Assembly (NCBI GenBank): GCA_900317065.1 | Contig: ONFK01000017.1 | Location: 1 to 13,589, forward strand | Length of the DNA: 13,589 nucleotides | Source of the DNA: an uncultured Bacteroidales bacterium | Lineage (GTDB): Bacteria; Bacteroidota; Bacteroidia; Bacteroidales; UBA932 | Direction of reading: 5' to 3' | In this document: piece by piece, positions 6,292-13,116 of the stretch | How positions within the stretch are numbered: position 1 is the first letter of the stretch | Layout of the letters: the number at the start of each line of letters is the position of its first letter | Program-made: the position numbers and the translations under genes | The notes under the pieces: model-generated | Seen by the model: only the letters and a program-made list of their open reading frames with translations | Told to the model about the DNA's origin: nothing | Databases searched by the model: none

Positions 6292-7580
6292 TTAAATATG
6301 TTTCCGCAGATGAGGCTGTGAGCCACATCCCTTCCGGCAGTCATATCCACCTGAGCAGCGTGGCGAGCGTGCCGCACTGCCTGATCAGCGCTCTGTGCCG
6401 CAGGGCCGATGCCGGCGATGTCCGCGACCTTCATTTCCATCACTTCCACACCGAAGGCCCGGCTCCCTACAGCGAGCCCCGCTACGAGGGGATCTTCTTC
6501 GACCAGGGATTCTTCCTTGGGCCCAACGTGCGTGCGAACGTGAATGCGGGATATGCGGACTATCTTCCCGTCCATCTCGGCGAAAGCCAGAAGCTCTACC
6601 GCGAAGGGCATATCAAGCTCGGAGCGGCCCTCGTGCAGGTTTCTCTGCCGGATGAACAGGGGAGGGTGTCGCTCGGAACTTCGGTGGACTGCTCGGTCGC
6701 GGCCGTGGAGAGCGCAGACCTGGTGATCGGCGTGGTGAATCCCAACGTGCCTTATGCCTACGGCGACCTCCTGAGCCTCGACCAGTTCGACTATCTGGTG
6801 CAGGACGACACTCCGCTGGTGACCGCGGCTTTCGCGGAGCCTACTCCCACCGAGGTGCTCATCGGCAAGAACTGCGCGGCCCTGGTGGAAGACGGCGACT
6901 GCATCCAGATGGGTATCGGAGCACTTCCGAACGCCCTCGCCGCCCAGCTGGTGAATCACAAGAACCTCGGTCTCCATACCGAGATGTTCGCCGACGGGCT
7001 GCTGCGCCTCATCAAGAAGGGTGTGATCAACGGCTCCAACAAGGCCATCGACAAGGGCAAGATCGTGGCGTCGTTCCTCCTCGGCAGCAACGAAGTTTAT
7101 TCTTTCATCGACCATAATCCCGACGTGCTGATGCGCGACATCAAGTACGTGAACGATCCTTTCGTCATCCGCCAGAATCCTCACATGAAGGCCATCAACT
7201 CCGCTACGGAGGTGGATATCACCGGGCAGATCAGCGCCGACAGCATAGGCACCCGCATCTTCTCCGGCACCGGCGGGCAGGTGGAATTCGTGCGCGGCGC
7301 GTCGATGAGCGAGGGAGGAAAGAGCATCACCGCGTTCGCATCCCGCACCAACAAGGGAAAGAACAAGATCGTGGCACAGCTCAATCCCGGCGCAGGCGTA
7401 GTGACTCCGCGTGCGGATGCGCACTGGATCGTGACCGAATACGGCGCAGTGGATCTTTACGGCAAATCGCTGCAGGAGCGCGCCAGACTGATGATCAGCA
7501 TCGCCCATCCGGACGACCGCGAGGCCCTGGACCGCGCTGCTTTCGAGCGCTTCGGCCCGCACTGGCACAGTGTAAAATAA
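6282..7580 (+). CDS. Acetyl-CoA hydrolase/CoA-transferase family protein (4-hydroxybutyrate or acyl-CoA:acetate CoA-transferase-like)
   Basis: The product is 432 residues, the usual size of AbfT/Cat2-type CoA-transferases. Visible family motifs are GIGALPNALA (211-220), LGLHTEMFADG (229-239) with Glu234 as the likely catalytic glutamate that forms the enzyme-CoA thioester, SATEVDITGQ (307-316), GTGGQVEFVRGA (329-340) and the C-terminal VTEYGAVDLYGKSLQER (384-400). Such enzymes move CoA between acetate and another acid such as butyrate, 4-hydroxybutyrate, propionate or succinate during fermentation in the cytoplasm. Sequence alone does not give the acid. The gene has its own promoter. The next gene has a separate TAnnTTTG element nine bases after this stop, so it may be a single-gene unit. 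Neighbours give no pathway context. Confidence 0.9.
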   Translation: MKAIKYVSADEAVSHIPSGSHIHLSSVASVPHCLISALCRRADAGDVRDLHFHHFHTEGPAPYSEPRYEGIFFDQGFFLGPNVRANVNAGYADYLPVHLGESQKLYREGHIKLGAALVQVSLPDEQGRVSLGTSVDCSVAAVESADLVIGVVNPNVPYAYGDLLSLDQFDYLVQDDTPLVTAAFAEPTPTEVLIGKNCAALVEDGDCIQMGIGALPNALAAQLVNHKNLGLHTEMFADGLLRLIKKGVINGSNKAIDKGKIVASFLLGSNEVYSFIDHNPDVLMRDIKYVNDPFVIRQNPHMKAINSATEVDITGQISADSIGTRIFSGTGGQVEFVRGASMSEGGKSITAFASRTNKGKNKIVAQLNPGAGVVTPRADAHWIVTEYGAVDLYGKSLQERARLMISIAHPDDREALDRAAFERFGPHWHSVK

Positions 7581-7588
7581 AAAAGAGT

Positions 7589-7596
7589 TATATTTG
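7589..7596 (+). promoter_or_regulatory. Predicted -7 element for the acyltransferase-prfA operon
   Basis: TATATTTG is an exact TAnnTTTG match, placed six bases before the ATG at 7603. If used, transcription would start at or within a few bases of the start codon, giving a leaderless or nearly leaderless mRNA. The surrounding short gap (7581-7602) is AT-rich, but no TTG box is seen about 20 bases upstream. Confidence 0.5.
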
Positions 7597-7602
7597 CAGG
7601 CT

Positions 7603-8727
7603 ATGGCAGAATACAGAATAATCGAAGTCAACGACGCGAAGGATATCATCCGCTTCGTACGTTTTCCGGACAACCTCTACAGGGGCTGCCCCCAATACGT
7701 TCCCGCACTGCACACCCAGGAGGTCCGCAATCTCACCAAGGACGCCGCCCTGGAGTATTGCGTGCACAAGATGTGGATGGCGCTTGACGGAGGCAAGGTG
7801 GTGGGGCGCATCTGTGCGATGATCAATCCGCGCTACAACGAGCGCTACGGCAAGAAGTGCGTCCGCTTCGGCTGGTTCGACACCATCAAGGACATCAAGG
7901 TCGCCCGCTTGCTGATAGAAACGGCCGAGGCCTGGGCGAAGGAGCAGGGAATGGATACCATTCACGGTCCTCTCTATTATAACACCCTCGGCAAACAGGG
8001 CATGCTGGTGGAGGGTTACGAGAACATCCCTCCGTTCAACTGCCTCTACAACTTCCCTTACTACAACGACTTCATGGAGCAGCTGGGCTTCGAGAAGGAG
8101 TGCGACTGGGTGCAGTACAAGATGGTCGCCAACCACGGAGTGCCGGAAAAGGCGCGCCGTGTGGCTAAGATCGTGGAAGATCGCTACAACCTGCACTTCG
8201 GCAGCCTGGACAAGCTGAAGAAGGATCCCGAGATGGTGCACAAGTTCTTCCGTCTCTACAGCGACAGTTTCGCCGAGACGGTCTACAACTTCATACCTTT
8301 CACGGACGCCGAGATAGAGCAGGAGGCAAGGGATTCCATGCCCTACATCAGCGACAAGGCGAGCTGCCTGCTGCTCGACGAGCACGACGAGATAGTTGCA
8401 TTCGGCATATCGTTCCCCACCATTTCCAAGGCTCTGCAGAAGGCGAAGGGCAAACTGTTCCCCTTCGGCTGGTTCCACCTGCTGCGTGCGATGCACAATT
8501 TCGAGACCACCGACCTCATGATCAACGGTGCGGTGCCCGAATGGCAGAACAAGGGCGTGTCGGCAGTGTATTACAAGGAGATGGCGGACAAGGCCATACA
8601 CGTAGGCATGCGATGGGCCATTTCGAATCCGCAGATCGAAAGCAACAGCGCGGTGAATATATGGAACAGCTATGAGCATGAACCATTCATGCGCAGACGC
8701 TGCTACATCAAGAAGATAGGAGAATAA
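7603..8727 (+). CDS. YghO-like GNAT-fold acyltransferase; possible bacterial ceramide synthase
   Basis: The product is 374 residues. The N-terminal half carries the pattern of the YghO-like family: IIRFVRFPDNLYRGCPQYVPAL (15-36), DGGKVVGRICA (62-72), the HGPLYYNTLGKQGMLVEGY block (121-139) and NFPYYNDFMEQLGFEKECDWVQYK (150-173). The C-terminal part (about 308-372) looks like a GNAT acyl-CoA-binding fold, with GAVPEWQNKGVSAVYY and ESNSAVNIWNSYEHEPFMRRRCYIKKI. From memory, a characterised relative in Caulobacter N-acylates the sphingoid base (bacterial ceramide synthase), and many Bacteroidota make sphingolipids. This role is inference, and no other sphingolipid gene is in the window. A TTG start at 7594 would fall inside the promoter element, so the ATG at 7603 is preferred. 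It heads a five-gene run, seven bases before prfA. Confidence 0.8.
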   Translation: MAEYRIIEVNDAKDIIRFVRFPDNLYRGCPQYVPALHTQEVRNLTKDAALEYCVHKMWMALDGGKVVGRICAMINPRYNERYGKKCVRFGWFDTIKDIKVARLLIETAEAWAKEQGMDTIHGPLYYNTLGKQGMLVEGYENIPPFNCLYNFPYYNDFMEQLGFEKECDWVQYKMVANHGVPEKARRVAKIVEDRYNLHFGSLDKLKKDPEMVHKFFRLYSDSFAETVYNFIPFTDAEIEQEARDSMPYISDKASCLLLDEHDEIVAFGISFPTISKALQKAKGKLFPFGWFHLLRAMHNFETTDLMINGAVPEWQNKGVSAVYYKEMADKAIHVGMRWAISNPQIESNSAVNIWNSYEHEPFMRRRCYIKKIGE

Positions 8728-8734
8728 TTCATTT

Positions 8735-9823
8735 ATGGCAGATAGCAAATTACTTGAGAAGGTACTTTCGCTGCAGGACAAGTTCGCTTCCTTGCAGGAG
8801 CAGTTGTCCAGCCCCGACGTGATGTCGGACATGAAGAAGTACGTCCAGCTCAACAAAGACTACAAGGAACTCGAGCCCATCATCAAGGCCGGGCTCGACT
8901 ACAAGAAGAAGATGGAGAATCTCGCTTCGGCGAAGGACGTTTTCATGAACGAGAGCGATCCCGACCTTAAGGAGATGGCCCGCGAGGAGATAAATGAAAT
9001 CGAGTCGCAGATTCCCGATATCGAGCAGAATATCAAGCTTCTGCTGATTCCTGCGGATCCCGATGACGGCAAAAACGCCCTGGTCGAGATCCGGGGCGGC
9101 ACCGGTGGCGACGAGGCTGCCATCTTTGCAGGCGACCTTTTCCGCATGTACCAGCACTTCGCCGAGAGCATGGGATGGAAGCTGGAAATCACCGACCAGG
9201 CGCCCGGGACTTCGGGCGGCTTCAAGCAGGTGGTGTTCAAGCTCTCCGGCCCCGACGGAGTGTACGGCATAATGAAGTACGAATCCGGCGTGCACCGCGT
9301 GCAGCGCGTGCCGCAGACCGAGACTCAGGGCCGCATCCAGACTTCGGCCGCTTCCGTGGCGGTCTTCCCCGAGGCAGGGGAGTTCGACATCGAGATCAAT
9401 CCCGCGGATATACGCAAGGACCTCTTCTGCGCTTCCGGCCCGGGCGGACAGGGGGTGAACACCACCTACTCCGCAGTGCGCCTCACCCACATCCCTTCCG
9501 GAATCGTGGTGCAGTGCCAGGAGGAGCGTTCGCAGATCAAGAACGCCGAGCGCGCGATGGAGGAGCTCCGCACGCGGCTCTACAACATGGAGCATCAGAA
9601 GTATCTCGACGGAATCGCGGCAAAGCGCAAGACCATGGTCTCCACCGGCGACCGTTCCGCGAAGATCCGCACCTACAACTATCCCCAGTCGCGTGTGACG
9701 GATCATCGCATCAACTGGACAATGTACAATCTTCCAGCTTTCATGGACGGCGACATCCGAGAATGCATCGACCAGCTGCAGGTGGCGGAGAACGCCGAGC
9801 GCCTGAAGGAAGCCGGAGAATAA
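8735..9823 (+). CDS. prfA: Peptide chain release factor 1
   Basis: The 362-residue product is a full-length RF1. The peptidyl-tRNA hydrolysis motif GGQ (237-239) sits in SGPGGQGVNTTYSAVRLTH, and GGTGGDEAAIFAGDLFRMY (121-139) is the conserved block of class I factors. The stop-codon recognition loop reads RVPQTETQGR (191-200). RF1 carries a PxT tripeptide here (PAT in E. coli), whereas RF2 has SPF, so this factor should read UAA and UAG. The end (GDRSAKIRTYNYPQSRVTDHRIN) is also typical. It acts at the ribosomal A site to release the finished peptide. The Gln of GGQ is the residue methylated by PrmC in other bacteria; no prmC is visible here. It is the second gene of the run, with gaps of 7 and 9 bases to its neighbours. 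Confidence 0.97.
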   Translation: MADSKLLEKVLSLQDKFASLQEQLSSPDVMSDMKKYVQLNKDYKELEPIIKAGLDYKKKMENLASAKDVFMNESDPDLKEMAREEINEIESQIPDIEQNIKLLLIPADPDDGKNALVEIRGGTGGDEAAIFAGDLFRMYQHFAESMGWKLEITDQAPGTSGGFKQVVFKLSGPDGVYGIMKYESGVHRVQRVPQTETQGRIQTSAASVAVFPEAGEFDIEINPADIRKDLFCASGPGGQGVNTTYSAVRLTHIPSGIVVQCQEERSQIKNAERAMEELRTRLYNMEHQKYLDGIAAKRKTMVSTGDRSAKIRTYNYPQSRVTDHRINWTMYNLPAFMDGDIRECIDQLQVAENAERLKEAGE

Positions 9824-9832
9824 GGCCTAAGT

Positions 9833-10336
9833 ATGGATTTGGTATCCCTGATAGTGTCGTCGGCGTCCCTGGCAGTTTCCTGCCTGGTGCTGGCCATGCT
9901 GCTGCGGATACAGGGACGCGGGGATATCTTCCGCCTGACCAATCTCGGCAACGTCGTGAGCGACCAGGTGCCTTCGGCCTCCGATGAGCAGATCATCACC
10001 CTCTCCGACAACGAAGGCTCGATGAAGCTGAGCGTCCGGCTCAAGAATATCTACTACATAGAATCGGACGACAACTACATCAAGGTCTGGTACGAAGACC
10101 ACGCCGGCAGCATGAAGCAGTATATGCTCCGCTGCCGCCTGAAGACCGTGGAAGAGAGTTTTACCGGCAGCGACCTCGTGCGCTGCCACAGGCAGTACAT
10201 AGTGAACATGTCCAAGGTGCAGGTTCTCCACAAGGAGAAAGACGGCTATTACCTGGACCTGGGAGAAGGAGCCGGGGATGTCCCGGTGTCCAAGACTTAT
10301 GAGCCCGCCGTGCTCGCAAGATTCAATTCAAGATAG
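9833..10336 (+). CDS. Membrane-anchored LytTR-type DNA-binding protein
   Basis: The product is 167 residues, with an N-terminal hydrophobic helix (about 4-24) followed by a linker and a LytTR domain (about 60-162). Diagnostic LytTR features are 'RLKNIYYIESDDNYIKVWYED' (69-89), 'MLRCRLKTVEESF' (98-110), 'FTGSDLVRCHRQYIVNMSKVQ' (110-130) and 'VPVSKTYEPAVL' (150-161). LytTR domains bind DNA direct repeats and usually sit behind a response-regulator receiver domain. Here the receiver is absent and a membrane helix takes its place, so any control would come through the membrane or a partner. No sensor kinase is nearby. The next gene, a small membrane protein, begins three bases after this stop, so the two are surely co-expressed. 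Target genes are unknown. Confidence 0.85.
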   Translation: MDLVSLIVSSASLAVSCLVLAMLLRIQGRGDIFRLTNLGNVVSDQVPSASDEQIITLSDNEGSMKLSVRLKNIYYIESDDNYIKVWYEDHAGSMKQYMLRCRLKTVEESFTGSDLVRCHRQYIVNMSKVQVLHKEKDGYYLDLGEGAGDVPVSKTYEPAVLARFNSR

Positions 10337-10339
10337 AAT

Positions 10340-10714
10340 ATGTGGCAGAGAATACAGACTCTTTACCTGCTCATTGCTTCGGGACTGCTCGTCGCAATGT
10401 ATTTCCAGCCCTACGGCACGTGGTTCATCGTGCTGTTCAGCCTGGCGCTTGCCTGCCAGCTGCTGGCCATCGTCGCGCTTAAATCCCGCACTTTGCAGAT
10501 GCGGCTTTCCAATCTGGCAGGGCTTCTTCTCATCGGCCTGCAGGTCTGGATGTGTATCGTCTATTTTACGGCGGATCCGCGTCCTTCACTCAGCTTTACA
10601 ACCATATTTCCTATAATTGCCGCCATCCTGGATTTCCTGGCTGCGAGGGCAATACTCCGAGACGAACTGCTGGTGCGCAGCGCATCCCGCCTGCGTGCCT
10701 CCAAACGTAAATAA
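10340..10714 (+). CDS. DUF4293 family small membrane protein
   Basis: The product is 124 residues with four predicted membrane helices (about 7-22, 26-47, 57-77 and 87-105) and a basic tail (RSASRLRASKRK). The start MWQRIQTLYLLIASG and the segment AAILDFLAARAILRDELLVRSASRLR match what I remember of DUF4293, a Bacteroidota-only family of unknown function. Members I recall are somewhat longer, with a larger loop between helices 1 and 2; here that loop is only a few residues (PYGT). The gene lies 3 bases after the LytTR gene and 9 bases before the nucleoside phosphorylase gene. Confidence 0.8.
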   Translation: MWQRIQTLYLLIASGLLVAMYFQPYGTWFIVLFSLALACQLLAIVALKSRTLQMRLSNLAGLLLIGLQVWMCIVYFTADPRPSLSFTTIFPIIAAILDFLAARAILRDELLVRSASRLRASKRK

Positions 10715-10723
10715 CACTGAATC

Positions 10724-11593
10724 ATGAGAATACCAGAATCTGAACTTATCATCAATGCCGACGGCTCGGCATTCCACATCCACATCAAGCCCGAAGAACT
10801 TGCAGATACGGTGATCGTCTTCGGCGATCCCGGGAGAGTCAAGATGTTCGAACCCCTGTTCGAAAGCATAGAGGCAAAGGGGCAGTCCCGCGAATTCGCC
10901 TTTGCGACCGGTGTTTATCATGGCAAGAGGGTGACTGCTCTCTCGCACGGTATCGGCTGCGACAACATCGACATAGTCATGACCGAACTCGACGCCCTTG
11001 CGAACATCGATTTCAAGACCCGCGAAGTCAAACCCGAGCACCGCACCCTCACCATCGTCCGCATCGGCACCTGCGGCGCCATCCAGCCGGACATCCCCCT
11101 GGGATCCTTCATCCTGAGCCATATTTCCGTCGGCTGCGACGGCCTGATGAACTGGTACGAGGGCCGCGACGACATCGCGCTCCTCGACTTCGAAGAGGCT
11201 TTCAAGAAGGCTGTGAAGTGGGACAGGCATCTGCCCGATCCTTATTTCGTGCGTGGCTCCGAGAAGCTGATAAAGCTTTTTGAAGACTGCACCGTCAAGG
11301 GCATGACAGTTTCCGCATCCGGATTCTACGGCCCTCAGGGACGTGTCGTCCGCCAGGGACTGGCTATGCCGGACATGCTCGAGGATTTCGAGAAGTTCGA
11401 ATACGACGGATACCGAATCACCAACTTCGAGATGGAAGGATCCGCCCTCGCCGGCATGGCCCGCAAGCTCGGCCATGACGCCATCACCGTCTGCGCCGCC
11501 ATCGCGCACCGCTATCTCAAGGACGCCAACACGGATTACAAATCCCGCGTCAACGAACTGGTGAAACTGGTGATGGACAAGCTGACGGCCTAG
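10724..11593 (+). CDS. udp: Nucleoside phosphorylase, uridine phosphorylase-like
   Basis: The 289-residue product belongs to the PNP/UDP family 1. Phosphate and ribose contacts are visible in VFGDPGRV (32-39), TIVRIGTCGAI (110-120) and the ribose-binding NFEMEGSAL (234-242, Glu238). ASGFYGPQGR (198-207) and an 'ALANIDF' block resemble Bacteroidota enzymes annotated as uridine phosphorylase. It would split a pyrimidine nucleoside with phosphate into the base plus (deoxy)ribose 1-phosphate in the cytoplasm. The uridine assignment comes from overall likeness to those enzymes, not from a decisive residue, and purine activity is not excluded. It is the last gene of the plus-strand run. Its TAG stop shares the palindrome CTAG with the stop of the convergent hydrolase gene, overlapping it by four bases. 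Confidence 0.85.
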   Translation: MRIPESELIINADGSAFHIHIKPEELADTVIVFGDPGRVKMFEPLFESIEAKGQSREFAFATGVYHGKRVTALSHGIGCDNIDIVMTELDALANIDFKTREVKPEHRTLTIVRIGTCGAIQPDIPLGSFILSHISVGCDGLMNWYEGRDDIALLDFEEAFKKAVKWDRHLPDPYFVRGSEKLIKLFEDCTVKGMTVSASGFYGPQGRVVRQGLAMPDMLEDFEKFEYDGYRITNFEMEGSALAGMARKLGHDAITVCAAIAHRYLKDANTDYKSRVNELVKLVMDKLTA

Positions 11594-12540
11594 TTGTTCC
11601 TGTACAGGTCTTTGGTGGAGTTGATTCCCCAGACCTTGATCGAAGGATCGTTGACAGTAGCGTCGACGATCCTTTTTTCGCCCTTTATGACATTGGTCTC
11701 AAGGAAGCGGAGCTGCTCCGGGAATGTTTTGAGAAAAGCGCTTGCGATCTCGTGCTGGTTGCCTTCGAAGCGGTAGATGCTGTAGTTGTAGCCGTTCCTG
11801 GCGAAAATTTCGGCGAGAGGGGAGGCTCCCTGGAAGCGGTTCTTGAAGAACTTGATGCTCCTGTAGTTCACTATCTTGTCGTCCGTGCCAGGGAAGAAAA
11901 GGGTGGGGGCGGGTTCCTTCGCATATTTTATCTTGCCCTCGCGGGAGAGTATGGCTCCGGAGAAGGGCATGATTCCGGCGTAGTTGAAGCCTTCGGGAAG
12001 CATGCCGGCATGGCCGCTGCGGTTGCAGATGTGCCATTCCGCCTGCATGGCGATCATGGCTCCGGCCGACGAACCGCTGACGACTATGTTGGACGGATCG
12101 ACATCCAGCGCTTCTGCGTTTTCGATTATGTACGAGGTAGCGCTGAAGAGGTCTTCGACGCCTATCTGTATGGCATTGTAGATCGTTCCCACGTTGCCTG
12201 CGCCTACGTTTCCGGCGCCTTTGAGCCCGAGGCGGTAGTCGATGGTGATGACCTTGTATCCGTTATCGTTGTACTTGCGGAACCAGGGAAGGTATCCGCG
12301 CGAATTGCGGTCGCCGCTGATGAATCCTCCACCGAATATGAAGAGAATGGTGGGCTTCGCCTTCCCTTCGAAGCGGGTGTCGCTCTCCGGAGCAGGGTCG
12401 TAGACGCTCATGAAGAGCTGGCAGGTGTCGCGTTGGGCGAACATGTACTCGCCGGAAGGGGTGATGTCGATGCGAACCCGCTGTGCGGATGCGGTGAGGG
12501 CTGCGAGGAATACGAGGATGATGGCGGAAAAGTGTTTCAT
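11590..12540 (-). CDS. Secreted alpha/beta hydrolase, carboxylesterase-like
   Basis: The product is 316 residues, beginning with a signal peptide (1-19, ending ASA before QRV). The alpha/beta hydrolase fold is clear: the oxyanion-hole region FIFGGGFISGDRN (67-79, FGGG in place of HGGG), the nucleophile elbow GSSAG with Ser158, the acid region FPGTDDKIV (216-224, Asp220 or Asp221) and the last catalytic residue in NQHEIA (His263). It resembles BD-FAE/acetyl-esterase-type enzymes that remove small esters from carbohydrates, but no sugar-use genes are nearby, so the substrate is open. The C-terminus (about 285-316) looks like an extra tail. The ATG overlaps the stop of the Clp N-domain gene (TGATG at 12542-12538), so translation is coupled. 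Residues 108-117 hold a tandem GAGNV repeat next to the oxyanion region. Confidence 0.85.
   Translation of the reverse strand: MKHFSAIILVFLAALTASAQRVRIDITPSGEYMFAQRDTCQLFMSVYDPAPESDTRFEGKAKPTILFIFGGGFISGDRNSRGYLPWFRKYNDNGYKVITIDYRLGLKGAGNVGAGNVGTIYNAIQIGVEDLFSATSYIIENAEALDVDPSNIVVSGSSAGAMIAMQAEWHICNRSGHAGMLPEGFNYAGIMPFSGAILSREGKIKYAKEPAPTLFFPGTDDKIVNYRSIKFFKNRFQGASPLAEIFARNGYNYSIYRFEGNQHEIASAFLKTFPEQLRFLETNVIKGEKRIVDATVNDPSIKVWGINSTKDLYRNN
12191..12220. repeat. Tandem 15-bp repeat in the hydrolase gene
   Basis: Two adjacent 15-base units, at 12191-12205 and 12206-12220, match at 13 of 15 positions. They encode GAGNV twice (residues 108-117) on the minus strand, in phase. This looks like a small in-frame duplication, since alpha/beta hydrolases do not normally carry this repeat after the DYRLG segment. 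Confidence 0.7.
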
Positions 12541-13055
12541 CAGCTTACTATGGTTTTGTCCGGGTTCAACTTCATCGTGGATATGAGTATCCCGATTTCT
12601 TTATGGCTCAAATCGATTTCGCTCTTGTTGCGGGCGGGCCTGTTTTTCGCGAAAATGCCGCTGCAGAGACCTCTGCGCCGCAGGTATTCGCTGCTGTGGC
12701 TCTTTTCCTGCTTGCAGACGGCTTTCAGTATGTGCATCGCCCCGGCTTCTTCCGCTCCGTCCGCAATGGCCTCCGCGATAGCCAGGCTGACGGTGTTGCT
12801 GCCTTCGCGTCCGAGGCGGATGTCGTCTTCGGAGCCGTAGGGAATGCTGTGCTCGTGGAAAATCCGGGAGTCGATTTCGGACTTGCACGTGGCCGTGTCC
12901 ACTCCGAGAGAGCGCAACACCTCGACCGCGCGGTTGCTGCCATGACGCAGGATTCCGAGGAACAAGTGGTCTGCATCGATGCTGTAGCTGCCGGTTCGCA
13001 TGGCCTCTTCGCGGGCAAAGCCGACGATGGCGTCGAATTCATCTGAAATCTTCAT
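12540..13055 (-). CDS. Stand-alone Clp N-terminal (double Clp-repeat) domain protein
   Basis: The 171-residue product matches the N-domain of ClpC/ClpA. Repeat 1 is at about 3-62 ('FDAIVGFAREEAMRTGSYSIDADHLFLGILR' then 'VEVLRSLGVDTATCKSEI'). A weaker repeat 2 is at about 82-130 ('NTVSLAIAEAIADGAEEAGAMHILKAV', 'EYLRRRGL'). In Clp unfoldases this domain binds substrates and adaptors. Here the two AAA+ ATPase modules and the P-loop are absent and replaced by a polar C-terminal tail of about 40 residues. It could compete for ClpC adaptors or substrates, or be a remnant of clpC, but the frame is intact and coupled to the hydrolase gene, which speaks for a working gene. The ATG at 13055 lies 22 bases after a minus-strand TAnnTTTG element and is divergent from gyrA. 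Confidence 0.85.
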   Translation of the reverse strand: MKISDEFDAIVGFAREEAMRTGSYSIDADHLFLGILRHGSNRAVEVLRSLGVDTATCKSEIDSRIFHEHSIPYGSEDDIRLGREGSNTVSLAIAEAIADGAEEAGAMHILKAVCKQEKSHSSEYLRRRGLCSGIFAKNRPARNKSEIDLSHKEIGILISTMKLNPDKTIVS

Positions 13056-13077
13056 CTGAAGCGGGTATATTTGCTTG

Positions 13078-13085
13078 CAAAAATA
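13078..13085 (-). promoter_or_regulatory. Predicted -7 element for the Clp N-domain/hydrolase pair
   Basis: On the minus strand this reads TATTTTTG, matching TAnnTTTG, 22 bases before the ATG at 13055. No TTG box is seen about 20 bases upstream, only AT-rich sequence. It overlaps the position where the -33 region of the gyrA promoter would lie. Confidence 0.5.
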
Positions 13086-13099
13086 ACAATTAAATCGAA

Positions 13100-13116
13100 T
13101 ATTTTTGTTAAATTTG
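13100..13116 (+). promoter_or_regulatory. Predicted gyrA promoter, two candidate -7 elements
   Basis: Two TAnnTTTG matches lie side by side: TATTTTTG at 13100-13107 and TAAATTTG at 13109-13116. The first has a TTG at 13075-13077, 22 bases upstream, which could be its -33 box. The gyrA ATG at 13155 is about 40 bases downstream, with AGAAGAAAAA before it as a weak purine-rich ribosome-binding site. A further TATATTTG at 13066-13073 also matches but is further from the gene. Confidence 0.55.

Noticed and set aside
6255..7673. Long open frame on the minus strand (472 codons) opposite the CoA-transferase gene.
   Set aside because: It is the mirror of a well-recognised gene in GC-rich DNA. Its translation is rich in His, Val, Arg and Gly with no family motif, and it covers both promoters.
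7588..8856. Long open frame on the minus strand (422 codons) opposite the YghO-like acyltransferase.
   Set aside because: It is a shadow of the codon pattern on the plus strand. It bridges the gap between two real genes and shows no recognisable domain.
8750..9706. Open frame of 318 codons on the minus strand opposite prfA.
   Set aside because: It lies entirely inside the unmistakable prfA sequence and has His/Leu/Val-rich shadow composition.
11752..12840. Open frame of 362 codons on the plus strand across the hydrolase and Clp N-domain genes.
   Set aside because: It spans two coupled real genes on the other strand, has no motif and no promoter or ribosome-binding site.
13066..13073. TATATTTG as a third gyrA promoter element.
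   Set aside because: It matches TAnnTTTG, but it is about 80 bases from the ATG and two better placed matches lie between it and the gene.
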